From Paenibacillus sp. FSL M7-0420 (GTDB taxonomy: Bacteria; Bacillota; Bacilli; Paenibacillales; Paenibacillaceae): a stretch of DNA of 64,000 bases. The number at the start of each line of letters is the position of its first letter. The stretch's first letter is position 1. Of this stretch, positions 38,672-46,970 are shown piece by piece. The translations under genes were made by a program, and so were the position numbers. Where the stretch lies: contig NZ_JBBOCJ010000001.1 of the NCBI RefSeq assembly GCF_038002345.1, forward strand, positions 4,650,001-4,714,000, given 5' to 3'. The notes beneath the pieces are model-generated. The model was given only the letters and a program-made list of their open reading frames with translations. It was not told where the DNA came from and did not search any database.

Positions 38672-41293
38672 TTAGTTATCGAATTTGCCGTAGAATGCGT
38701 TGCGGTATACATCAGCAAGCTCGGATACCAGCGGCATTTTAGGGTTGGCAGTTGTACATTGGTCTTCAAATGCACGGTCAGCCAGATAGTCTACACGGGA
38801 TTCGAAGTCCTTAGGATCGAAACCAAGCGCCGAGAAGGATTCTTCGATGCCGAGTTTTTTGTTCATGTCGCGGATCGCATTGATCAGGCTCGTTACGCCT
38901 TCTTCGGTAGTGCGTGCTGGCAATCCCAGAATACGGGCGATTTCAGCATACCGTTCGTCAGCTACAAAGTGCGAATATTTAGGGAACGAAGCGAACTTCG
39001 TAGGCTTCTTGGCATTGTAGCGAATAACATGCGGCATCAGGATCGCATTAGTGCGGCCATGTGCGGTGTGATACTGTCCGCCCCATTTGTGCGCCAAGCT
39101 GTGGTTAATCCCCAGGAATGCATTAGCAAAGGCCATACCGGCAAGTGTCGAAGCGTTGTGCATTTTCTCACGGGCCAGCTTGTCGCCTTGCAGTGCGGAT
39201 TTCTCCAGCCACTGGAATACCAGCTGAATGGCTTTGATTGCCAGACCATCGGTATAGTCACTGGCCATTACGGATACATAAGCTTCGATTGCATGTGTCA
39301 ATACGTCCATGCCTGTATCGGCAACTGCAGTTCTTGGCAAGCTGTATACAAACTCAGGATCGATAATAGCTACGTCTGGAGTCAGCTCATAGTCGGCCAG
39401 CGGATACTTAGTATTATTACCCGTAGTCTTATCTGTGATAACTGCGAACGAGGTTACTTCGGAACCTGTACCGGAAGTTGTAGGAATCGCAACGAATTTC
39501 GCTTTGTTGCCGAGCTTAGGGAATTTGTATACCCGTTTGCGGATATCCATGAACTTCTGCTTCAGACCGTTGAAGTCAGCATCCGGATGTTCGTAGAACA
39601 GCCACATGCCCTTGGCAGCATCCATTGGGGAACCGCCGCCGAGTGCGATAATGCAGTCCGGCTGGAATCTGTTCATCATTGCCGCGCCTTTTTCTACAGT
39701 AGTTGTCGATGGATCCGGTTCAACTTCCGAGAACACTTCAATGGCTACAGGAGTCTGACGTTGACGCAGATAGTGCTCAACTCTTTCAACATATCCCAGT
39801 TTCACCATCATAGGGTCAGTGATAATGGCTACACGTGTAATGTCAGGCATTTTGGCCAGATACTGAGTGGCTCCCTTTTCGAAGTAAATCTTGTCAGGTA
39901 CTTTAAACCATTGCATATTCACGGTACGACGGTTCACCCTTTTCACGTTGATCAGATTGATGGCAGTCACGTTCTGCGATACCGAGTTGCGTCCGTAAGA
40001 TCCGCAGCCCAGTGTCAATGAAGGGATATTAGTGTTGTAAATATCGCCGATTGCGCCGTGTGTGGATGGCGAGTTGACGAGAATACGTCCGGTCTGCAGA
40101 CGGTTGGAGAACTTCATGATTACTTCTTCGTTGTTGGAATGGATAGCCGAGCTGTGGCCCATGCCGCCAAATTCAACGATTTGAGCTGCGCGTTCGATAC
40201 CCTGGTCAGCATTCTTCACTTTGTAGCAAGCCAGAACCGGGCTCAGCTTCTCAGCGGACAATGGATATTTAGTACCTACACCTTCAAGCTCAGCTACCAG
40301 GATCTTCGTTCCGGCAGGAACCTGAATGCCGCACATTTCAGCGATCTTCACAGCGGATTGGCCAACGATAGCCGGGTTAACCGCACATTTCTCTACGTTC
40401 ATTGCACCGCTGGTAAGCTTAGCTGCTTCTTCTTTGTTCACAAAGTAACAGCCGTTTGCAATCATTTTCTTTTTCACTTGATCGAAGATGGCTTCTTCAA
40501 TGATAACTGCCTGCTCGGAAGCACAGATCATACCATTATCAAAAGTCTTCGACAGGATAAGGTCTGTTACAGCCTGATCAATATCAGCACTCTTCTCAAT
40601 GAAGGCAGGCACGTTACCAGGACCTACGCCGAGTGCCGGTTTGCCGCAGCTGTAAGCTGCCTTGACCATTGCCGATCCGCCGGTTGCCAGAATCAGTGCA
40701 ACGTCCGGATTGTTCATCAGTGCGTTTGTTTTGTCCATCGTAGGAAGCTCAATCCATTGGATGAAGTTCTCAGGTGCGCCTGCTGCTACGCCTGCATCAT
40801 GCAGAATTTTGGCTGCTGCCGCACTGCACTCTTGCGCTGACGGGTGGAAACCGAATATAATAGGGTTACGTGTCTTAGCGGAAATCAAAGCCTTAAACAT
40901 CGTGGTGGATGTTGGATTGGTTACCGGTGTGATACCCATAATGATTCCGACTGGTTCAGCAATCTTCTGGAAGCTGTCATAAGCGTTATCCTCAATAACG
41001 CCTACAGTCTTGTCGTACTTAATACCGTGCCAGATATATTCAGTGGAAAAGATGTTCTTTGTAATTTTGTCTTCGTATACTCCGCGTCCTGTTTCTTCAA
41101 CAGCCAGTTTTGCCAGGTACATATGCTTGTCGAGTCCGGCCAGCGCCATTGCATGAACGATTGTGTTTGTCTGCTCTTGATCCAGGCCCATGAACGCCTC
41201 GTGGGCTTTCTTTGCTTTATCCACCAAAACCTGAATGTACTCTTCAGCGGTGGTTTGTTTCACTTGGGCGGCGACTTCGTTTTTAACTGCCAT
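38672..41293 (-). CDS. adhE: Bifunctional acetaldehyde-CoA/alcohol dehydrogenase
   Basis: An 873-residue fusion that reduces acetyl-CoA to acetaldehyde and then ethanol with NADH, re-oxidising NADH in fermentation. The N-terminal aldehyde dehydrogenase half has its catalytic Cys in DNGMICASEQ (near residue 257); the C-terminal iron-dependent alcohol dehydrogenase half has ALGGGSPMDAAK, TSGTGSEVTSFAVI and the metal-binding HSLAHKWGGQYHTAHG. The length matches E. coli AdhE (891). It is a single gene. Upstream are an Fnr site and a candidate CcpA cre site. It belongs functionally with pflB, which follows on the same strand. Confidence 0.98.
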   Translation of the reverse strand: MAVKNEVAAQVKQTTAEEYIQVLVDKAKKAHEAFMGLDQEQTNTIVHAMALAGLDKHMYLAKLAVEETGRGVYEDKITKNIFSTEYIWHGIKYDKTVGVIEDNAYDSFQKIAEPVGIIMGITPVTNPTSTTMFKALISAKTRNPIIFGFHPSAQECSAAAAKILHDAGVAAGAPENFIQWIELPTMDKTNALMNNPDVALILATGGSAMVKAAYSCGKPALGVGPGNVPAFIEKSADIDQAVTDLILSKTFDNGMICASEQAVIIEEAIFDQVKKKMIANGCYFVNKEEAAKLTSGAMNVEKCAVNPAIVGQSAVKIAEMCGIQVPAGTKILVAELEGVGTKYPLSAEKLSPVLACYKVKNADQGIERAAQIVEFGGMGHSSAIHSNNEEVIMKFSNRLQTGRILVNSPSTHGAIGDIYNTNIPSLTLGCGSYGRNSVSQNVTAINLINVKRVNRRTVNMQWFKVPDKIYFEKGATQYLAKMPDITRVAIITDPMMVKLGYVERVEHYLRQRQTPVAIEVFSEVEPDPSTTTVEKGAAMMNRFQPDCIIALGGGSPMDAAKGMWLFYEHPDADFNGLKQKFMDIRKRVYKFPKLGNKAKFVAIPTTSGTGSEVTSFAVITDKTTGNNTKYPLADYELTPDVAIIDPEFVYSLPRTAVADTGMDVLTHAIEAYVSVMASDYTDGLAIKAIQLVFQWLEKSALQGDKLAREKMHNASTLAGMAFANAFLGINHSLAHKWGGQYHTAHGRTNAILMPHVIRYNAKKPTKFASFPKYSHFVADERYAEIARILGLPARTTEEGVTSLINAIRDMNKKLGIEESFSALGFDPKDFESRVDYLADRAFEDQCTTANPKMPLVSELADVYRNAFYGKFDN

Positions 41294-41369
41294 CTCCCTC
41301 GTCCTCCTGTCAATTTTTAGGTTGTTTCTTTCTATACATTTATCTTAGCACATCCTTTTCACCTTGTAT

Positions 41370-41385
41370 AGTGAAATCTTTCACA
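41370..41385. promoter_or_regulatory. Fnr site upstream of adhE
   Basis: On the minus strand TGTGAAAGATTTCACT, one mismatch from TGTGA-N6-TCACA. A TAAGAT -10 candidate at 41347-41342 places the site near -42.5. Confidence 0.8.
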
Positions 41386-41412
41386 AAGTTTAAAGTTTTT
41401 TTTGAGTTGTTT

Positions 41413-41426
41413 TCAAAGCGCTTTCA
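41413..41426. promoter_or_regulatory. Candidate CcpA cre site upstream of adhE
   Basis: TCAAAGCGCTTTCA (TGAAAGCGCTTTGA on the minus strand) is near the cre consensus and lies about 36 bp further up than the Fnr site. Confidence 0.65.
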
Positions 41427-41653
41427 TTCGATCATATACTAGCGTTTTTTCCATATTATATGTAATATTTAATTGATATTTGTCTATTCTGCGAACGCAA
41501 TACGGCAGGTTACAGTGTTGATGGCCCACTTTGCCTTGCGATGCCGGGCGGGCCTCAGGAATTCTGCTCATGAATGCCAAGCCGTCACCTCGGTTTATCC
41601 ATGGCTCTTCTATAGACTTACTCTGACGGTGAATATAAATATAAATCTCTGCT

Positions 41654-41762
41654 TACAAGTGGAAACGGCTTTGTCGCCCTTTTAGAGGACGGTACCGTTT
41701 CAGCGAGAATGATCAGGATGCTGTATAGCGCAAAGCACATAAATTCTTATCTTTGAACAAAA
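41654..41762. repeat. Dispersed element with GGAAACGG/CCGTTTC arms, copy 1
   Basis: Shares TACAAGTGGAAACGGC, CCTTTTAGAGGACGGTACCG and TTTCAGCGAGAA with 48790-48895. The arms can fold into a hairpin, and CCTTTTARAGG is itself palindromic. The tail ATAAATTCTTATCTTTGAAC resembles the tail of the second copy. Confidence 0.8.
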
Positions 41763-41820
41763 TTACCCTGCGGGTGAACGCATGCTAATGCCTCTCTCAC
41801 CGGCCGCTTTTAAGGAGCAG

Positions 41821-42000
41821 TAATGTTGCAGTTTTTGCAGGATTTCTATATACCTTTTACGGGTTGCAAGTACAATGTTGCATTATTTGCACAAATTTCG
41901 GTGTTTAGAGCACGTTAGCGCTGAATTTGTTGCAGTTCGTGCAGGATTTCAGCATTGACCGCTTCTTTGGGGCAGTATTGTTGCACTTTTGGCAGGATTC
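41821..42000. repeat. TGTTGCA...TGCAGGATTT array with 51-52 bp period
   Basis: Four copies with GTTGCA at 41825, 41877, 41929 and 41980 (steps 52, 52 and 51). The core is close to GTTGCAGTTTTTGCAGGATT. Copies one and four also share the preceding GCTT and RGGRGCAGTA. It is related to the motif in the znuC-znuB gap. It lies in the 816-bp space between adhE and the next operon; no gene is supported there. Confidence 0.92.
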
Positions 42001-42032
42001 CTCTTAAAATGTTACTGGCATAATTTCCTGAA

Positions 42033-42067
42033 AGGAAAAAAAGGAGACAGCATCTCCGCTGTCCCCC
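42033..42067 (-). terminator. Terminator of the second sugar-uptake operon
   Basis: On the minus strand GGGGGACAGC pairs with GCTGTCTCC, followed by TTTTTTTCC, about 43 nt after the binding-protein stop. Confidence 0.9.
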
Positions 42068-42109
42068 TTATTCATCTCTTCCCCCAAGTCTAGGAAGAGA
42101 CATCCCAGG

Positions 42110-43579
42110 CTACTCCACCTTAATGGTATCGAAGAATTTCTTCTGTACGGTTGCGGCTGCAGCGTCGAGTTGGGCCTTGGAGTCCGTGCCTTCCTTGGCG
42201 AACAGCTCCTGAATGACATTGGACATGGTTGCATAGTAGTCCTGGGTGTTGTATTGCGCCTCAGGTTTGCCGTCGAGCAGAGCCATAATATCTGTATTGT
42301 ATTGATATACGATATCAGAGTATTTGTCATACACTGCTTTGGTTTTCTTGCCGAACTCGGAATCAGCGGCATAGTAATCAAGAAGCGGCGGAATGAAGTA
42401 TTTGCCGTCCGCCTTGCGCTGCTGCAGAATGGCATCGAGCGCTTCCAGGCCTTTATCCGAGAAATAGTCGAAGGTAATATAACGGAAGGCCATCTCCTGC
42501 TCATCCTTGCTGGCGTTAGGGTTGATGACCAGATAGTCGCCGCCGAGAACACCGGTATGCTTGCCGCCTTTCTCAGCCGCAGGCATTGGATAGGTCAGCA
42601 CATCCTCAGGCTTGAACCCGCCCTGATTAAGCGCCTGTTCAATGACACCGTCAGATCCGGCCATCACCATCGCGGTACGGCCCTGCTGGAAGGCACCTAC
42701 CGCATCGCCCCAGCCGAGCGCCCAATCCTGGGGAACGGCCCCAGCTTCCCATCTCAGCTTCTTATAGAAGTCCAGCGCTTTGATCCCGGCTTCGGAATTG
42801 AAGGTTGCCACTACCTTGCCGCCTTCAATCTTCTGAATCTCCCCGCCTGCTTCAAACAGGAAGTTGGTCCAATTCCAGCCTGCTTCGTTGCCCTTGCCCA
42901 TTGGCGCAATCCCGGAGATGCCTTTCTTGGGATCGGCGACTCCTTTGGCTGTGTTCAGCATGTCGTCCCAGGTCCAATCCATTGGAGGTACGGCTACACC
43001 TTTGTCATCCAGCATCTTCTTGTTGATCATTGTTGTAGTGACGTAACCCTTCTGGGTAACCCCATACACCTTGCCGTCGATGATGAACTGGCTCTGCAGC
43101 ACAGGGTTGATCTGATCCTTGAACTCATAGTTGTTCCACAGATCGGTGATGTCGGCTACCCAGCCCTTCTCAATCAGGAATTTGGCTTCGGTGGCATACG
43201 TGTTGAAGAAGGTCGGCGCTTCATTCGCTGCCATCTTCACCCCGATCTCGCTTACATTATACTGCCAGTCGTCCTTGACGATCTCCACGTTCGGATAGAC
43301 TTCCTGGAACCGCTTGATTTTGTCATCCTCCTGCGCTCTCACCTCGGTCAGGTCCGGCGTTGGATAGTGGATTTTGATTGTTACCTTTCTCTGGGTGATA
43401 TCGTCAGCCGGTGCTGCAGACGGAGTGGCTGACTCTTCGGCCGCCTGGGTTGCTGCTGGTGCAGGTGTCGCTTCTCCCCCGTCAGCCGCCGGCTTGTTGC
43501 CGTTATTATTGCCGCCGCAAGCAGACAATAACGTCCCCGTGACCAGGAGGCAGGCGAATACGCTGGAAACTTTACGCAT
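42110..43579 (-). CDS. Sugar-binding lipoprotein of second ABC transporter
   Basis: A 489-residue extracellular solute-binding protein. The lipobox is LLSAC (about residue 21), followed by an Asn/Gly/Ala/Pro/Glu linker to about residue 55 and a two-lobed domain (MANEAPTFFNTYATEAKFLIEKG, GRTAMVMAGSDGVIEQAL). ATG 43579 has GGGGAG 5 nt upstream. Unlike the other module in this window, the binding-protein gene comes last, after both permeases. The nearby GH65 phosphorylases suggest an alpha-glucoside ligand, but this is context only. Confidence 0.92.
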   Translation of the reverse strand: MRKVSSVFACLLVTGTLLSACGGNNNGNKPAADGGEATPAPAATQAAEESATPSAAPADDITQRKVTIKIHYPTPDLTEVRAQEDDKIKRFQEVYPNVEIVKDDWQYNVSEIGVKMAANEAPTFFNTYATEAKFLIEKGWVADITDLWNNYEFKDQINPVLQSQFIIDGKVYGVTQKGYVTTTMINKKMLDDKGVAVPPMDWTWDDMLNTAKGVADPKKGISGIAPMGKGNEAGWNWTNFLFEAGGEIQKIEGGKVVATFNSEAGIKALDFYKKLRWEAGAVPQDWALGWGDAVGAFQQGRTAMVMAGSDGVIEQALNQGGFKPEDVLTYPMPAAEKGGKHTGVLGGDYLVINPNASKDEQEMAFRYITFDYFSDKGLEALDAILQQRKADGKYFIPPLLDYYAADSEFGKKTKAVYDKYSDIVYQYNTDIMALLDGKPEAQYNTQDYYATMSNVIQELFAKEGTDSKAQLDAAAATVQKKFFDTIKVE

Positions 43580-43711
43580 GGTAACTCCCCTTTTCCATAT
43601 CATAATGAGCTTACAAATTCATCTTAAAAGAGAAACCGTTTACAAACGAGGTGTATTTATATCCCCTTCATGTGCAGGTTTACGATCTCAACCGGACCTC
43701 TTCCTTCCTGC

Positions 43712-44584
43712 TTAGCCTTTGACCGCAGACAATGAAACTCCGCGCATAATGAACTTCTGGAAGACCAGGAACACGAGGATCGGCGGCAGAGAGACGATGA
43801 ACAGAATTGCGAATTTGATGTTCGTGTTCAGTGCTTTTACATTAATAACGTACTTATAGATGGCGGTAGCGAGCGTATACTTCTCCTCACTGTGCATGAC
43901 CAGCGACGGCCAGAACCAGTCATTCCAGGCTGTAGAGAAGATGAAGATCGCCAGTGTTGCAAAAATCGGAACCGACAGCGGCACCGCGATGGTGAAGAAG
44001 CTTCTCGGCTCCGAAGCCCCGTCCATCCGTGCGGCTTCCAGAATCTCGGGATGAATCCCGTCGAAAAAATTCTTAAGCAGCAGGAAGAAGAACGTGTTCG
44101 CGCCTGCCGGCAGCCAGAAGGCCGCATATTGATTGAGCAGGCCCAGCTCCTTCAGATTGACAAAGTTCGGAATCATATAGCTCGTGGCCGGAATGAACAG
44201 CGTCATCAGGAAGAAGAAATAGAAGGCCTTGCGGTAAGGCACATTCATCCGTGAGATACTGAAGGACGCGAGTCCCAGTACAATTAAGGTTGCAACCATA
44301 TTCCCTGCAAAAATATAAAGGGTGTTCCGCAGAAACATGGCCAGATCGATATAATCCAGCGCATCCTTCAGATTGCCGAAATGCCATTCCTGCGGAAAAA
44401 AATGCGGCGGAAAGGAATTGACCTCGATATTCGACTTTAGCCCGTTGAACATCGTCATGAGGATGGGGTACAGCATGCTGAATATCATCAGGACAATGAA
44501 CAGCACCATAATTCCGTAGACCACCCTGTTGCTGGTCTTTTTCAGGTCATGCTCCGAGAGAATACCTCTGTCTGCGCTCTTCAT
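43712..44584 (-). CDS. Carbohydrate ABC transporter permease (MsmG type)
   Basis: A 290-residue permease with six membrane helices and the EAA loop EAARMDGASEPRSFFTIAVPLS, ending RGVSLSAVKG as in MalG-like proteins. ATG 44584 has GGAGG 9 nt upstream and follows the upstream permease stop by 1 nt. An open frame continues to 44644 without support. It works with the MsmF-type permease and the binding lipoprotein encoded on either side; the ATPase is not in the window. Confidence 0.94.
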   Translation of the reverse strand: MKSADRGILSEHDLKKTSNRVVYGIMVLFIVLMIFSMLYPILMTMFNGLKSNIEVNSFPPHFFPQEWHFGNLKDALDYIDLAMFLRNTLYIFAGNMVATLIVLGLASFSISRMNVPYRKAFYFFFLMTLFIPATSYMIPNFVNLKELGLLNQYAAFWLPAGANTFFFLLLKNFFDGIHPEILEAARMDGASEPRSFFTIAVPLSVPIFATLAIFIFSTAWNDWFWPSLVMHSEEKYTLATAIYKYVINVKALNTNIKFAILFIVSLPPILVFLVFQKFIMRGVSLSAVKG

Positions 44585-44585
44585 C

Positions 44586-45509
44586 CTAGTTGTCCTCCTT
44601 GTTAAGCTTGAACTGAAGAATGCCCAAACCGCCCAGAACAACAAACATCAGCATCCCCAGCGCAGTCGCCGTACCATAATCCAGTCTAGTAAAAGCATAC
44701 TTCACAATAAGCAGCGCATACGTCAGGGTAGCATTGTTCGGCCCCCCGTCCAGCAAGGCCATCTGTGACTGGTAGCCCTGAGAGGTGGCGATGACCTGAA
44801 GAATCAGCATCAGCAGAATCAGATTGCGCAGCGAAGGCAGTGTGATGTGGCAGATACGCGCCCAGACTCCGGCTCCGTCAATCTCGGCGGCTTCATACCA
44901 GTCCCTGGGAATACTAAGCACCGCAGCAAGATAGATCAGCATCCCCGAGCCGAACTGCTGCCAGGTCTCCATGAAGACCAGCGAGATCATCGACCACCGG
45001 GTATCGGTCAGGAAGGCGATCTGCTCCACTCCGGTGCTGCCGATTACCGCATTTATCGGTCCAACGGGATCATACAGCCAACGCCACAGCCCGTATAGGA
45101 CTACAGCAGGCATGACGTATGGCAAATACGCAGCAACGCGCACGAATCCGCCGAATTTCCGCAACTCGGAGATGGCAATGGCAAAGGCAATCGGAACCCA
45201 GAAGCCGATCACCAGGCAGAGCAGCATATAGTACAAGGTGTTTTTGACAGCAATCAGCACATCGGGGTCAGTAAGTGCCCTGGCATAATTGTCCAGGCCG
45301 ACGAAGGTATTCCCTTTGACGAAATCAACGGTGTAGAAGCTGTACAGGAACCCTTTGAAGATAGGCACCCACATAAACATAATGAAGATAATCAATGCGG
45401 GGACAAGAAACATCACGCCCCAATAATTCTTCTTCCAGCGGTTCTGCTTGTACGGCTTGCTCTCCAGCTCCGCTGGAAGGTGATCATGTAACGCAGCAGA
45501 CTGATTCAT
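44586..45509 (-). CDS. Sugar ABC transporter permease (MsmF type)
   Basis: A 307-residue permease with a hydrophilic N-terminus of about 35 residues, six membrane helices and the EAA loop YEAAEIDGAGVWARICHITLP. ATG 45509 has GGGAG 5 nt upstream; the frame extends to 45542 without better signals. It begins 118 nt after the response-regulator stop, so it is likely the third gene of a five-gene operon: kinase, regulator, two permeases, binding protein. Confidence 0.93.
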   Translation of the reverse strand: MNQSAALHDHLPAELESKPYKQNRWKKNYWGVMFLVPALIIFIMFMWVPIFKGFLYSFYTVDFVKGNTFVGLDNYARALTDPDVLIAVKNTLYYMLLCLVIGFWVPIAFAIAISELRKFGGFVRVAAYLPYVMPAVVLYGLWRWLYDPVGPINAVIGSTGVEQIAFLTDTRWSMISLVFMETWQQFGSGMLIYLAAVLSIPRDWYEAAEIDGAGVWARICHITLPSLRNLILLMLILQVIATSQGYQSQMALLDGGPNNATLTYALLIVKYAFTRLDYGTATALGMLMFVVLGGLGILQFKLNKEDN

Positions 45510-45627
45510 TCCGGCTCCCTCATTCCTGTCGTCTTTCAGCACTTTTCGGGAAAGCGCCTCTTGTCTTCATTGTAGGAAATGAGGGAGAGACTTAACATGT
45601 CTATATCTATGGCAATCGTAAGCGTTC

Positions 45628-46956
45628 TTACTTCTTCAGTTCGCTGGGGCTGAGCCCGTAGTATTTTTTGAAAATTTTGCTGAAATGCTCCGGCGACTCG
45701 TATCCTACCCGCTCCGCAATCTCATACCGCCGCAGATCGGTGTTCAGAATCATCTCCCGGCTGTCCTCCATCCGCAGCTTAATGACATATTCCCACAGGT
45801 TATAGCCTGTATTCTTCTTGAACAGATAGCTCAGATAATTAGGGCTGACATGATTCTTCTTCGCTACTTCATGGATCGTCAGACCCTTCTGGGCGTAATT
45901 CCCGTCAATGTATTCCTTTGCCTTCTGCACGATCAGATTGCTGTGCGTGTGCAGTTCCTCGGGTGACGGATCAGCAGCATAGTTGTTCCAGTTGAAATCC
46001 CCATAATAGAACACATAATGATCGGCATGCTCGTTGTTCCAGAGGATCGCCTTCGAGGCTTGCCGGTTCAGCACATCCATGAAGCTCAGCCCCTTCAGAA
46101 TCTGGCTGATGCCGATGACAGCCCGGAGCTGCAAATAGCGGTTAATATTGTAGTGGAGGCTGCGACCCAGCACCTCCAGCCGGCTCAGCTGGCCGGTGGA
46201 TGGCTCCTCGTAGCTCTGCTCATCCCACTGGATGATGACCGTAATCTCCTGGTCCGGCGAATAGAAGGCTGTGGAATTCCACTCCTGATCCAGCAGCTCC
46301 TTGGCAATATTCAAGGCGGCGTAACGCAGCAGGCTATGATCGCGGGTACTGTACCTCTGCTCAGGCCGGTCATGCGGCAGGGGAAGCTTGATTTTGATCA
46401 CCGCAAAATACGGCCCCTGCAGCCTCAGCTCATCCAGCTTGCGCCGCTTCTCCTCTGCCCCCAGCACCGCCGCAGTCTCCGTAAGCAGGCTGTTCAGCAG
46501 CTCGCTGTACTCGGGAAGCGGCTCCTCCAGGCGAAAGCGGTCTCCATTCCCGTCCATATATGTGGCCAGCTCCGGCGACGGTCTATTCATCTTCAGGACG
46601 ACACTGCGCACCGAATCCAGGAACTGCTCACTGTTCAGCGGCTTGATCAGATAATCTCTCGCACCCAGCCGGACGGCCATCTGGGCGTACTGAAAGGTCT
46701 CATGCGCAGAGATGACGATCGTCTGCATCCAGGGCCTGGTCATTTTGGCATGCTGCATCAGTTCGATCCCGCTCATCGCCCCCATCTGGATATCGGTCAC
46801 AAGCAGATCGATCTCCTCCATACGGATACAATCCAGTGCCTCATACCCGCTGCCGGCCGTATAGATATGGTCAATATCCAGCCCGGAAGCAGCCAGCAGA
46901 CTGCTCAGTCCTTTGCAAATGAGCGGCTCATCATCAACAACCAGTATATTGAACAC
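45628..46956 (-). CDS. YesN-like response regulator
   Basis: A 442-residue regulator with a receiver domain (about 1-120; phospho-Asp in LVTDIQMGAMSG near residue 55), a long middle region without a recognised fold (about 130-330) and a C-terminal AraC-type DNA-binding domain (about 335-440; IHEVAKKNHVSPNYLSYLF and RYEIAERVGYESPEHFSKIFK). It begins 14 nt after the kinase stop. It should control the downstream ABC transporter genes and possibly the GH65 operon. Confidence 0.93.
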   Translation of the reverse strand: MFNILVVDDEPLICKGLSSLLAASGLDIDHIYTAGSGYEALDCIRMEEIDLLVTDIQMGAMSGIELMQHAKMTRPWMQTIVISAHETFQYAQMAVRLGARDYLIKPLNSEQFLDSVRSVVLKMNRPSPELATYMDGNGDRFRLEEPLPEYSELLNSLLTETAAVLGAEEKRRKLDELRLQGPYFAVIKIKLPLPHDRPEQRYSTRDHSLLRYAALNIAKELLDQEWNSTAFYSPDQEITVIIQWDEQSYEEPSTGQLSRLEVLGRSLHYNINRYLQLRAVIGISQILKGLSFMDVLNRQASKAILWNNEHADHYVFYYGDFNWNNYAADPSPEELHTHSNLIVQKAKEYIDGNYAQKGLTIHEVAKKNHVSPNYLSYLFKKNTGYNLWEYVIKLRMEDSREMILNTDLRRYEIAERVGYESPEHFSKIFKKYYGLSPSELKK

Positions 46957-46970
46957 CGTATTCTCTCCTT

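Noticed and set aside
38759..40021. 420-codon open frame opposite adhE
   Set aside because: A shadow of adhE; no start signals and no family resemblance.
41473..41685. Small open frame in the adhE upstream region
   Set aside because: No ribosome binding site, it runs into the dispersed repeat element, and the composition is not protein-like.
45606..45625. cre-like GTAAGCGTTC after the response-regulator gene
   Set aside because: It overlaps the 3' end of a gene inside an operon with no promoter nearby and matches the consensus poorly.
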